Origin: CAYUCJ01 sp049282265
GTDB lineage: Bacteria > Desulfobacterota > DSM-4660 > Desulfatiglandales > Desulfatiglandaceae
Direction: 5' to 3'
Assembly: GCA_049282265.1 (NCBI GenBank)
Contig: JBAPTR010000092.1
Location: 1 to 48,904, forward strand
DNA: 48,904 nt
The position numbers and the translations under genes are program-made. How positions within the stretch are numbered: the stretch's first letter is position 1; every line of letters starts with the position of its first letter. This document shows, in pieces, positions 18,067-26,463 of this stretch. The notes below the pieces were generated by a model. The model was not told where the DNA came from. It ran no database searches and saw only the letters and a list, made by a program, of their open reading frames with translations.

Positions 18067-19542
18067 ATGAAAGAAAAGTACCGGGTCCTGGTCGTAGATG
18101 ATGATGCCTCCACGAGGAAACTCCTCAGCAAGGTCCTGAATGCGAGCGGAAATCTACAGATCAAGGTGGCTGATGATGGAAAGGAAGCCATAGAAATCAT
18201 CAAGAAATGGGGGCCGGACATCATTGTATCCGACCTTGTTATGCCCAATATGGACGGCCGGGAGCTGTGCAAGTACCTCAAACAGGACCCTGACTCGGAA
18301 CTGGCGGATATCTACGTTATCATGATCAGTGCCAGGGAGGAAAAGGAGTGTAAACTGCAATGCATGCGTGACGGGGCTGACGACTACCTGACAAAACCGG
18401 TGGACCCCGACGAACTGCTTGCCAGAATCAGGGTGGGCCAGCGGATCACGGCCCACATCAAGAAAACGGAACTCGAGAAGCGCAGGATGTTTGAGACCAT
18501 AGACGTCCTGCTCATCCAGGACGGCGGGTGCGCACCGGGGTACAATCCGGTCACGGCCTTTATCACCTACCACCTGGAAGAGATGGGAAGGGAGGTCTAC
18601 GGGACACGGGAAGGCTTCAAGTCACTGGTTTCGGGGGGAGAAGATGACTTCCTTCGCCTCGTCTACGATCCCGAACTTTTCAAACGGCTGGACCACATCC
18701 CCGGCGTTTTTCATGCCGCTCCCCTCTCCGAATCCCGGGGTGCGCAGCTCCGGAGTGAGCGCTACAGGGATTTTATCAAGAAGAAAATCCAGAAAAAGGC
18801 CGTCGAGATCATCAAGAAGAAAAAGGTCAGGGCATTGATCGCCATAGGGGGGAACGGAACGTTTCTAGGACTCCAGGCCTTGTGCCAGTGCCTGCCCACC
18901 TCCGTACAGGCTTTTTTCGTGCCGGTTACCATAGACAGCGATATCGCCGGCACGGAGTGTATCGGCCAGCATAGCGGAATTGAAATGGGATCGGAAAAGA
19001 TCCGGCGCTACATGGCGGACGCGCGGGCCCACAAGAGGACCTATATCATCGAGATGATGGGGGCGAGCAGCGGGTTTCACGCCCTCCACTCCTGCCTGGG
19101 GGCCCGGGGGCATCTGGCGGTTCTTCCCAGCACAAGACTTGACCCGGGGAAGGTTGTCGAGGCCCTTAATAGCCGGGAGGAATGCGTCATCGTGGTGGCC
19201 GAGGGCTACAAGCGGGAGGAAAGAAAGGCCAAGGGGTTTGAAGACAACGCAGCGGAATATTTTCATAAAGAGCTTCTGGATACGGGTGTGGAAATCAAGC
19301 GGAAGGTGGTCTGTGAGGCATTCTCCCGGGACATCCGCGGCGGGGCTCCCAACAACCAGGATATTACTTTGGCCCAGCGCATGGCCTACAACGTGGCCGC
19401 TTACCTGGAGGCCGGTACGTCGCGCTTGATGCCGGCGGTACTGTCGGGTAAGGAGTCCGCCATCCCGTTCAATGAAATCCGGACCGAAAACTTGGTGGAA
19501 AAAGATCTCCTGGTGCTCTCCAACAGGCTCACAAGAGGATAA
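18067..19542 (+). CDS. Response-regulator receiver fused to a divergent 6-phosphofructokinase domain
   Basis: 491-aa fusion. Residues 5-125 are a CheY-type receiver (VLVVDDD at the start, phosphoacceptor D56 in VSDLVMPNMDG, K110 in YLTKPVD). A helical linker leads into a phosphofructokinase fold from ~147 (LIQDGGCAPGYNPVTAF). Canonical PFK landmarks map as: GGDG becomes GGNGT with N263 where the Mg-ATP aspartate is normally found; T-I-D-N-D becomes TIDSD (288-292), keeping catalytic D290; MGR becomes MGA (331-333), losing a sugar-phosphate arginine; AEG E379 is kept; R424 is kept in RGGAP. So the sugar site is only partly conserved and the phosphoryl donor site is altered: either an enzyme with a changed substrate or a sensing domain under phosphorylation control. 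ATG 18067 follows GGAGGAAA; the extension to 17950 lies in the repeat element. No cognate kinase adjoins it. Confidence 0.9.
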   Translation: MKEKYRVLVVDDDASTRKLLSKVLNASGNLQIKVADDGKEAIEIIKKWGPDIIVSDLVMPNMDGRELCKYLKQDPDSELADIYVIMISAREEKECKLQCMRDGADDYLTKPVDPDELLARIRVGQRITAHIKKTELEKRRMFETIDVLLIQDGGCAPGYNPVTAFITYHLEEMGREVYGTREGFKSLVSGGEDDFLRLVYDPELFKRLDHIPGVFHAAPLSESRGAQLRSERYRDFIKKKIQKKAVEIIKKKKVRALIAIGGNGTFLGLQALCQCLPTSVQAFFVPVTIDSDIAGTECIGQHSGIEMGSEKIRRYMADARAHKRTYIIEMMGASSGFHALHSCLGARGHLAVLPSTRLDPGKVVEALNSREECVIVVAEGYKREERKAKGFEDNAAEYFHKELLDTGVEIKRKVVCEAFSRDIRGGAPNNQDITLAQRMAYNVAAYLEAGTSRLMPAVLSGKESAIPFNEIRTENLVEKDLLVLSNRLTRG

Positions 19543-19619
19543 GAAAGAGAAATTCCCAATACCAAAATCCAAATGACAATGAAATGCCCAATATCAAACG
19601 ATGTATGAGCCCAAAATAT

Positions 19620-19772
19620 GATGGCTTTGTAAAAAGTCATCATCGTGCCCATGGACGGGCACGCAAATCAATGGGGTGCACGGCAACCCGTTGATTTGTA
19701 AGGAGACCGAAAATCACACTTTTCGATCTCCGTGAGTAAAAAGTCCATGGACTGACTTTTTACGGTTCCATC
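19620..19772. repeat. Four-hairpin element, copy 2
   Basis: Same orientation and exact same length (153 bp) as 17894-18046. Terminal inverted repeats are GATGGCTTTGTAAAAAGTC and GACTTTTTACGGTTCCATC (match except five central bases). Third hairpin is GGAG.../...CTCC here against GGAA.../...TTCC in copy 1, a compensatory pair change. Together the copies bracket the receiver-PFK gene. The rest of the gap 19543-19811 holds no gene. Confidence 0.75.
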
Positions 19773-19811
19773 AAATATGGGGAAAGAGCAGTAGCTTCGG
19801 TCCTTGAGATT

Positions 19812-20603
19812 TTAGCATCGGTCACCCAGAATTGAAAGGGCCGCGACGGCATGCCACGTTGCATCCAGGAAAGGCGCTCCCCCGTTCTTTCTCGCGAATC
19901 CTCCACCCTTCGTCCAGGCGTTCATGATAAACCGGTCGGCGCCTGCCGGATTCAAAGGTGCTGCTTGAAGCAGGGTCAGGGATCGTAAACAGGCGTGCAC
20001 GTTTTCCATGTAAGAGGTGGTGCCGGGAAGAAATCCGAAACCGCCGTCCGGATTCTGGCACGACCTGAGCCAGGAGAGAAGATTATCCCTGTTGGTATCG
20101 AATTTTTCAGGTTGGCCACCCGCAATAACAAGAGCCATCCAGAGTTCTCTCGCACTCCTCCACCGTATCGGGAAAAAGTCTTTGAAGAAAGTGAGTGGGT
20201 TCTCAAAGGGAGGGCCCGGGATTTCTTTCATCATCCTGAGACAGAAAAAGTGATCCGCAAGACCTGAAAAGTTCGTGAGCCTGTCAGAGATAAATTGTGT
20301 AACCCATTTTCCGTCAGGGACGATACCTGTCAGCCGGCAGCAGTAAGCATAGTGGAACCCTGTCTTGGGGTGCCATTCTTCTCTATCTTCAGGATTCCGA
20401 AGAAATTGTGCCAGGGAAGGGTCGTGAATGACGGCCGATACCTCATCGCCTGCCCGGGGTGCCAGGCACTGGAGGGTGCGAAGAGCAAGATAGGTGTCTT
20501 CCACACTTGGCGGGAGCGTGGGTGCTGCGCCGAACGCGCCCGTTCCTTGGCGCCTTGCCAGGACAAATTCAAGGACTTTCTTATGAAACAGATCCCTCAC
20601 CAC
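19812..20603 (-). CDS. Prenyltransferase/squalene-cyclase-type alpha-toroid repeat protein
   Basis: About 263 aa. Repeats typical of the prenyltransferase beta-subunit / squalene oxidase-cyclase toroid are visible: SCQNPDGGFGFLPG followed by a helix (ENVHACLRSLTLL), GGGFARKNGGAPFLDATWHAVAAL, and an early GAFGAAPTLPPSVEDTYLALRTL. Such domains bind isoprenoid or hydrophobic groups, or act purely as scaffolds; no function can be assigned. The chosen start is GTG 20603, five bases after GGAG; an open frame continues upstream to 20717 but is W/R/P-rich and overlaps the GTPase fragment. The gene follows the truncated GTPase on the same strand. Confidence 0.62.
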   Translation of the reverse strand: MVRDLFHKKVLEFVLARRQGTGAFGAAPTLPPSVEDTYLALRTLQCLAPRAGDEVSAVIHDPSLAQFLRNPEDREEWHPKTGFHYAYCCRLTGIVPDGKWVTQFISDRLTNFSGLADHFFCLRMMKEIPGPPFENPLTFFKDFFPIRWRSARELWMALVIAGGQPEKFDTNRDNLLSWLRSCQNPDGGFGFLPGTTSYMENVHACLRSLTLLQAAPLNPAGADRFIMNAWTKGGGFARKNGGAPFLDATWHAVAALSILGDRC

Positions 20604-21081
20604 AATATCTCCGGCTAGAGAGCCTGCTCTGCGCCAGAAGCGTCCCATTGCCTGATTTCTTGGCCTCCAGGGCCAGCTTCGCGGACAGGGGATGAATCTC
20701 GATGCCATCTCTCCCAAGAGCGTCTTCGATGACCTGCCGGTTTCCCTCCTCGAAGATCACCTCTGTCTGCTCCTGTTGTCCGTACTTGACCATGGTCACA
20801 ATGGACGTCAGGGGGACAACAGAGGTTGGGAGGATTCGGTCTCCGATGATGCTGTTGATGAAGGTGGATTTTCCACGCTTGAACTGGCCCGGCACCACCA
20901 GATGGAACCGGTTTTCAATGAGTTTCTCGCTGATTTCCGTGAGATTATCGGCAATTTTCGCATTGCCCCTCCCGGAAGAGATCCCCCTCAGATGTTCGAT
21001 ATTCCCGATGAGCTGTATCCTGATTTCCTTATAATGATCCAGAATGGCCGCCTCCGGCAAAAAAAAACCTGTCAGGTTCAA
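20581..21081 (-). pseudogene. Truncated dynamin-like GTPase
   Basis: 166 codons resembling the N-terminus of bacterial dynamin-like proteins: a helical neck (EISEKLIENRF), G1 loop GQFKRGKST, then FINSIIGDRILPTS and G2 threonine in VVPLTSIVTMVKYG. The usual DxPG (G3) and TKxD (G4) motifs, and several hundred residues of stalk and membrane-binding region, are missing. After about residue 145 the frame becomes unrelated sequence and stops. The intact family is usually 550-700 aa, so this is a remnant left by a deletion that joined it to the toroid-protein gene. A T-rich upstream start (TTG 21081) and the adjacent IS-like hairpin suggest its 5' end is disturbed too. Confidence 0.68.
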
Positions 21082-21105
21082 GTACCTGCAGGGTATCGCT
21101 ATGAC

Positions 21106-21130
21106 ACCCCACCCGACTTTCAGGTGGGGT
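21106..21130. repeat. Hairpin resembling an IS200/IS605-type element end
   Basis: ACCCCACC (21106-21113) pairs with GGTGGGGT (21123-21130). Together with the following text (CTACCCCT, then AGCCCTTCCGAAGGGGGGCGG at 21180-21201, another short stem) it recalls the subterminal hairpins of IS200/IS605 elements, but no transposase or TnpB frame remains. Confidence 0.3.
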
Positions 21131-21766
21131 AGGTATGTGCACGCTCCTACCCCTTATCAAAGATGCGAGGTAGAAGTCATCAGCCCTTCCGAAGGGGGGC
21201 GGTTCCTATAGCGGACTTCATCGCTATGCTATGACATAAAATATTAGGGCAACCTACCGTACTTGTCAATCTGTTTGTCCCAGCCCATGGATGTGAAAAA
21301 GATGATCCCAAACACCACCACCCCGCCACCAGGGAGATGAGATGAAAGGGGATATATCGACTCCGGATCTGGAAAAATGCCTGGCAATGATTTTTCTGGC
21401 TTCAACATGCCCAGGCGTTCATGGACGATTGAGGTCTTGGAAAAAAGGCTTGACATGCAAAAATTAATATGTAGCATTGCAGGCTGTTTAACCATTGTAA
21501 AGAGGTGATGGAGTTCACCCCTTAACCGCACTTCAGTGCTGATGACTCCTGCCAAGACACACGTCGACGGGAGCATTGCCAATCGATACCCCTATAAACT
21601 CCCGTCGGAAACAACGGCGGGAGTTTTTTATGTCCCAATCAGGTAAAAAGACATCAGAGTATCCCTTGCCTGGATTTGCTCTTCCATTCCCCGGCCGCAA
21701 CGCTCCCGTTCTTGGGACCGCAGATATCTCCGGCCTGACAAGGATACCATTCCCAGGAGGAAATAA
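21131..21766. other. 636-bp gap with remnants and one terminator
   Basis: No full gene. On the minus strand the last ~30 codons before a stop at 21244 read like the C-terminus of a membrane protein (GGGVVVFGIIFFTSMGWDKQ), without a plausible upstream part, so possibly a gene relic. A perfect-looking terminator is at 21597-21629. A 46-codon plus-strand frame from 21630 has no RBS and no recognisable features. Confidence 0.4.
21597..21629 (+). terminator. Rho-independent terminator
   Basis: AACTCCCGTC (from 21597) pairs with GGCGGGAGTT with one G-T pair and a ten-base loop, followed by TTTTTT. It isolates the downstream Ehr-type operon from upstream transcription. Confidence 0.7.
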
Positions 21767-22717
21767 ATGACGCAGAAAATTGTATTCAATATCATGCAGG
21801 TCCTTGTGGTCATGGCCTTCGCCCCTCTCATCAAGGGCGTCTTGGATCGCCTCAAGGAATTGGTTCAGTCGAAAAAGGGCCCGAGTATCTTCCAGCCCTA
21901 CAGGGACATATGGAAGCTCTTCCATAAGGATGAGGCGGTCTCCGAAGAGAGTTCATGGGTTTTCCGTTTCACCCCGTATATGGTTTTTGTCGCGCCCATT
22001 TTTGTCACTTTGCTGATCCCGGTGTTGACCGACTATCCTCTCTTTTTTGCATTCATGGGTGACATGCTGGCGGGCGGATCCATCCTCGCCTTGGGCGGCT
22101 TTTTCGCGACCCTCGCTGCAATAGACACGGGGAATCCGTATGGACCCATGGGGGCAAGCCGGACGCGAATGGTCGGTTTTCTTGCTGAACCGGTATTTAT
22201 GATCGTCTTTTTCACGGTGTCCTTTGTGGCGGGTTCAACCATCCCCTACATTGTGCAGCAGGCCTGGATAACGCCCATTGCGAATTTTTTTGAACCTTCT
22301 CATGTTCTCGTCATGCTCGCATTCCTGATGCTCATCATTGCGGAAAACGGCCGCATCCCCGTGGATAACCCTTCGGGACATTTTGAACTGGCCATGATCG
22401 ATGAGTCAAAAGGTCTGGAATATTCAGGGCGCGGCGCTGCACTCATGAAGTGGGGCGGGTGCATGAAGTTTTTCGTGCTCTTGTGCATCTTCCTTAATGT
22501 CCTTGTCTGCCCCTGGGGTCTGGCCTCCACCGGTTCCTTCCGGGACCTCTTGCTGGCGATCCCCCTGATCTTACTGAAAATGCTTATTCTTGTCTTCATT
22601 TTGGTGATCATTGAATCGTCCCTTTCGAAGCTCCGGTTATTCCGGATCAGTGAGTTCATGGGGGCGGCTTTTGTGACGTCAGTAGTTGCAGTTGTTATCC
22701 AGCTCATTGAGATGTAG
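21767..22717 (+). CDS. Ehr-type complex membrane subunit, NuoH/HyfC-HycD-like
   Basis: 316-aa membrane protein of the respiratory-chain complex I subunit 1 family, in the hydrogenase-4 branch (HyfC/HycD). Around eight hydrophobic helices; the conserved cytosolic segments that contact the peripheral arm are visible: KGPSIFQPYRDIWKLFHKDE, and ENGRIPVDNPSGHFELAMIDE with its acidic residues near the proton-entry or quinone-site region. It opens a six-gene operon (21767-29341) whose parts together form a hydrogenase-4/complex I-like machine. RBS CAGGAGGAAATAA precedes ATG 21767. Confidence 0.9.
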   Translation: MTQKIVFNIMQVLVVMAFAPLIKGVLDRLKELVQSKKGPSIFQPYRDIWKLFHKDEAVSEESSWVFRFTPYMVFVAPIFVTLLIPVLTDYPLFFAFMGDMLAGGSILALGGFFATLAAIDTGNPYGPMGASRTRMVGFLAEPVFMIVFFTVSFVAGSTIPYIVQQAWITPIANFFEPSHVLVMLAFLMLIIAENGRIPVDNPSGHFELAMIDESKGLEYSGRGAALMKWGGCMKFFVLLCIFLNVLVCPWGLASTGSFRDLLLAIPLILLKMLILVFILVIIESSLSKLRLFRISEFMGAAFVTSVVAVVIQLIEM

Positions 22718-22726
22718 GAGGAAAAA

Positions 22727-23383
22727 ATGGTCCAATTGAACGCCCTTGCCGGTGGTCTTTTCATCCTCACGGTGTTTGGCATCGTGGGGATGCGTCAGAT
22801 GATCGGTAGTTTGCGGCTGTTTGTCATTCAATCTCTTCTCCTGGCAGGGTCCGCCTGTATCCTGGGTTATGAATACACATCAGTGCACCTGTTTGTGGTG
22901 GCCGGTATCACCATTTTCAGCAAGGCATTCCTGATCCCCTGGCTTCTTTACCACCTGCTCAGCCATGAAATCCACGCACGCCGGGAGATTACACAGGTCC
23001 TTACTATCCCCACATCCCTGCTCATCGCAGCAGGGCTCGTCATATGCAGCTATTTTATGGTCCGCCCGCTCTTGGAGACAGGCGCAACTGCTTTTCTCAG
23101 CGTAAACCTCCCTATCGGTGTGGCAGGGCTCCTGATCGGCGGGTACGCCATCACGGTAAGGAGAGAAGCATTGCCGCAGCTCCTGGGTATCCTGACCATG
23201 GAAAACGGGGCCTTCCTGGCGGGTGTCTGCATTGCACCGAACCTCCCGCTCATGGCAGAACTGGCAGCGGCATTTGATGTGCTGATCATCGCCCTGGTTG
23301 TCGGACTCCTGACACGGAGTATCCGTAAACGTGTGGGAACGACGCTGGTTGGCAAGATGGCCAGCCTGAAGGAGGAGGAATAG
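22727..23383 (+). CDS. Ehr-type complex membrane subunit, HyfE-like
   Basis: 218-aa membrane protein like hydrogenase-4 component E, the extended NuoK-type subunit. Six or seven hydrophobic helices; acidic and lysine residues in helices (e.g. in FSKAFLIPWLLYHLLSHE and ILTMENGAFLAG, the latter matching the NuoK-like MEN motif) fit a proton channel role. The start follows GGAGGAAAAA, nine bases after the stop of the HyfC-like gene. HyfE/HyfF/HyfB-type subunits are what set hydrogenase-4-like complexes apart from simple Ech hydrogenases. Confidence 0.88.
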   Translation: MVQLNALAGGLFILTVFGIVGMRQMIGSLRLFVIQSLLLAGSACILGYEYTSVHLFVVAGITIFSKAFLIPWLLYHLLSHEIHARREITQVLTIPTSLLIAAGLVICSYFMVRPLLETGATAFLSVNLPIGVAGLLIGGYAITVRREALPQLLGILTMENGAFLAGVCIAPNLPLMAELAAAFDVLIIALVVGLLTRSIRKRVGTTLVGKMASLKEEE

Positions 23384-23389
23384 CAGAAC

Positions 23390-24844
23390 ATGGAACTCTT
23401 CATCATCCTGTTGATACCGGTGCTTGTGACATTGATTTGCATGATTCCGGTAAAAATGCGCGGAGTCAGTGCCTGGGCCACCATCATTGGAAGCCTTGCC
23501 GTCTTTATCCTCTCATCGGCGGTGGCCTTTCGCCCTGATCTTGCCTCGCATGGCAGCACCGCGGCGCTGGGAAGCTTGCTTTCCTGTGATAGCCTGAGCG
23601 GGCTGATCCTCCTGCTGGTCTCTTTTGTCGGATTCACCGCTTCTCTCTTTTCTTTGGGGTACATGGGGAAAACAAACGGGGAACATCGTCCCGGGAGAAC
23701 GCGACGGTATTATGCACGGTATAACCTGTTCCTGTTTTCCATGTTGGCGGTCCCGGTCCTCGCACAGGTGGCCATCGTCTGGATTGCCGTAGAACTGACC
23801 ACACTCTTTTCCGTCTTTTTGGTCGGGTTTGAAAACACCCCTGAAGCCCTGGAGGCCGCATGGAAATACGTGGTGCTCACCTGTATGGGCGCGGCGGTGG
23901 CCCTTGTCGGTGTGCTGATCCTCTACTGGGGGCTCCGGGCCTCCGGTGGAGAAAATTTCACCTGGCCTGGGCTTTTGCAGGCAGCTCCGAAAATCCAGCC
24001 CGTCTTTTTGAAGACCGCTTTTCTTTTTATTCTCATTGGATTCGGGACAAAGGCAGGCCTGGTACCGCTTCATACCTGGCTGCCGGATGCACACAGCCAG
24101 GCACCTTCTCCGGTCTGTGCACTCCTCTCAGGCGTAGAAACCACCACCGCCCTCTATGTTATCATACGGCTTCTGCCGCTCCTCCGGGGAATCCCCGGGA
24201 ACCCGGCATCATCGTGGCTCATCACCTTTGGCCTGCTATCGGCCGGGGCCGCCGCCTTTCTCCTGATCCAGGTGAAAGATTATAAAAGGCTCTTTGCCTT
24301 TTCCACCATAGAACACATGGGAATCATCCTTGTGGCGGCAGGCCTGGGCAGCGGGGCCGCCCACCTGGGGGCTGTCTCCCAGATCCTGACTCATGCTGTC
24401 ACCAAATCCTTTTGCTTCTTTGCGGCAGGCTCTGCGCTCCTGGTTACCGGCACGCGTGATATATCCTCTGTGCGCGGGCTGATCCGCATATCTCCTGTAG
24501 CAGGAATCTCCCTGATGCTGGGAGGCCTGGCCATTGCGGGGGCACCCCCGTTTGCCGTGTTCCTCAGTGAATTTTCCATCATAAAGGCAGGACTCGCTGC
24601 GGGTCATTACCTGGTGATCGGGGGACTTACTCTTTTCATTGCCATTGCCTTTTGCGGGATCATGTATCACATAAACAGGATGGTATTCGGCAGGGCATCA
24701 GCGCCTTCTGTCCGTTCCGCCCTGCCGCTGAGCTGCAAGGTAACCCTGGCCCTGGCAATCGTTCCCATCGTGGTCCTGGGGGTCTTTGTCCCGCATCCGG
24801 TCCATACCCTTCTGCAGCTTGCTGCAGTTTCTATCGGGAGGTGA
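23390..24844 (+). CDS. Ehr-type complex antiporter-like subunit, HyfF-like (NuoN/NuoM family)
   Basis: 484-aa protein of the proton-conducting membrane transporter family (NuoL/M/N, MrpA/D). Landmarks: VELTTLFSVFLVGF with the helix-5 glutamate, FGTKAGLVPLHTWLPDAHSQAPSPVCALLSG (helices 7-8 with the channel lysine and histidines), FAFSTIEHMGIILVAAGLG, and HAVTKSFCFFAAGS. About fourteen helices. It would conduct protons or sodium in the membrane arm. Seven bases separate it from the HyfE-like gene. Confidence 0.9.
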   Translation: MELFIILLIPVLVTLICMIPVKMRGVSAWATIIGSLAVFILSSAVAFRPDLASHGSTAALGSLLSCDSLSGLILLLVSFVGFTASLFSLGYMGKTNGEHRPGRTRRYYARYNLFLFSMLAVPVLAQVAIVWIAVELTTLFSVFLVGFENTPEALEAAWKYVVLTCMGAAVALVGVLILYWGLRASGGENFTWPGLLQAAPKIQPVFLKTAFLFILIGFGTKAGLVPLHTWLPDAHSQAPSPVCALLSGVETTTALYVIIRLLPLLRGIPGNPASSWLITFGLLSAGAAAFLLIQVKDYKRLFAFSTIEHMGIILVAAGLGSGAAHLGAVSQILTHAVTKSFCFFAAGSALLVTGTRDISSVRGLIRISPVAGISLMLGGLAIAGAPPFAVFLSEFSIIKAGLAAGHYLVIGGLTLFIAIAFCGIMYHINRMVFGRASAPSVRSALPLSCKVTLALAIVPIVVLGVFVPHPVHTLLQLAAVSIGR

Positions 24845-24848
24845 AGAT

Positions 24849-26453
24849 ATGGGTCTTCCATTGAATAATATCCTGCAATTCAACGAGATACAGGACATCG
24901 TGTCTGCACGATGGCAGGAGAGCGTAAAGGTGCGGATTGATCTCGAAAAACTCATTGTCTACCTCAGTCCGGAACCTGCACTTTTGCCGGAAGTCTGTGA
25001 CTGGCTTTTCTCCGAGCGGGGCTATGCATTTGCCACCATGGTGGTGGAGGAAAGGGACCCGGACTGGGTCATCCGTTACCTCTTTTACGGACCCTTTGGG
25101 GCAGGACAGGTGCAGGTGATAGTTCGTTTCCCCTTGTCCGGAACAACGATCTCCAGTATCAGCCCACAGATACACGCCGCAGACTGGCAGGAGCGTGAAA
25201 TCGAAGATCTGTTCGGACTCTTCTTTGAGGGACACCCGCGACTTGGGGACTTTGTCCTGCACGAAGAATGGCCCGAGGGAGTAAACCCGATGCGGGCATC
25301 ATTCGATGCCGGGAAACCATACCCTGCCAAGGAACCGGACCCGGGCTGGCGGCCAAATCGGATCCTGGAGGCCCCAGGCTCTTTTATGATGCCCATTGGG
25401 CCTGTCTATTCAGACCACGCCGAATCGGCCCACTTTCTCCTGGAGACCGTAGGCGAAGATGTCATCCGCACCATTCCCCGGTTTTTCTACAAGTATCGGG
25501 GCGTGGAAAAGATCGCCGAGGGACAGCCTGCCGAAAGGGTGGTCCTCCTCGCGGAACGGTTTTCCGGGACGTCTGCCTTTGCACACTCCCTTGCCTTCTG
25601 CCAGGCAGTGGAGGAAGTCGTGGGAATCGAGGGCCCGGCAAGAGCAAAGGCCCTGCGTGTGCTGCTCGCGGAACTGGAACGGCTTCGACACCACATGGCT
25701 GCCATCGCAGGAATCTGTTCTTCTACCGCCCTTTCCGTGGCAGCGGCCCAGGCAAGCGTCCTTGAAGAAGAGCTTTTGAGGCTCACCTGTGGGTTCACCG
25801 GGCACCGATACCTGTTTGCCCTGAATGTCCCGGGCGGTCTTTCCCTCGACCTTTCCGATGCCCGCTGCACCGGCATGAGCGAAACCTTGTGGGGACTTCT
25901 CGAGAGGATCAAGGAACTTCATGAAATGCTCCGTTTCACGAGTTCTTTCCTGGACCGCCTGGAGGAGGTGGGAGTCGTATCAAAGGAAAAGGCCGTTGCA
26001 TATGGCCTTGTTGGCCCTATTGCCCGGGCATCGGGCGTGTCACGTGATTTGCGTGAGGCACAGCCGTATGCCGGTTATGACGGTCACTTGAGGTTCCTTG
26101 TCCCCCGGGAGGAGGAGGGAGACGGGTATGCCCGGCTCAGGGTGCTTTTCAGCGAGGCTGAACAATCGGTCAATCTGATTCGGCAGGTATCATTCTCCCT
26201 GCCCCCGGGCCCCGTCAGAGAGCGATTAAACATGCGGGCCGGAGCCGCGCTCGGCTGGGCGGAGGCCCCGAGAGGGGCCACGTTCCACTGGGTGCGGCTT
26301 GATGAAAAGGGCCGGGTGGGATGCTACCGGGTCATGACACCCTCTTTTGTGAACTGGCACGGTTTTCATCTTGCAGCAGAGGATTTTGCGTTTCAGGATT
26401 TTCCCATCATCATGGCGACCTTCGGGCTTTCTAACGCCGAATGCGATCGGTAG
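24849..26453 (+). CDS. Ehr-type large subunit: NuoC-NuoD/HycE-like fusion lacking NiFe cysteines
   Basis: 534-aa protein. Residues ~1-165 are a NuoC-like (30-kDa) domain ending in WQEREIEDLFGLFFEGHP; from ~185 (PIGPVYSDHAESAHF) it is the 49-kDa/[NiFe] large-subunit domain. In HycE/HyfG the first metal motif is RxCGxC; here the equivalent text is AERFSGTSAFAHSLAF, with Ser at 239 and 242 instead of both cysteines. The C-terminal DPCxxC is replaced by QDFPIIM (516-521). With all four NiFe ligands gone it cannot be a hydrogenase; this is the defining trait of energy-converting hydrogenase-related (Ehr) complexes, whose reaction is unknown. ATG 24849 has GGGAGGTGA overlapping the previous stop. 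Confidence 0.88.
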   Translation: MGLPLNNILQFNEIQDIVSARWQESVKVRIDLEKLIVYLSPEPALLPEVCDWLFSERGYAFATMVVEERDPDWVIRYLFYGPFGAGQVQVIVRFPLSGTTISSISPQIHAADWQEREIEDLFGLFFEGHPRLGDFVLHEEWPEGVNPMRASFDAGKPYPAKEPDPGWRPNRILEAPGSFMMPIGPVYSDHAESAHFLLETVGEDVIRTIPRFFYKYRGVEKIAEGQPAERVVLLAERFSGTSAFAHSLAFCQAVEEVVGIEGPARAKALRVLLAELERLRHHMAAIAGICSSTALSVAAAQASVLEEELLRLTCGFTGHRYLFALNVPGGLSLDLSDARCTGMSETLWGLLERIKELHEMLRFTSSFLDRLEEVGVVSKEKAVAYGLVGPIARASGVSRDLREAQPYAGYDGHLRFLVPREEEGDGYARLRVLFSEAEQSVNLIRQVSFSLPPGPVRERLNMRAGAALGWAEAPRGATFHWVRLDEKGRVGCYRVMTPSFVNWHGFHLAAEDFAFQDFPIIMATFGLSNAECDR

Positions 26454-26463
26454 GAGAGATCAT

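Noticed and set aside
21576..21770. 64-codon frame upstream of the Ehr operon
   Set aside because: Starts inside a stem region, crosses a terminator and has no RBS.
24849..26453. Functional [NiFe] hydrogenase large subunit
   Set aside because: Both RxCGxC and DPCxxC motifs are absent, so a NiFe site cannot be built.
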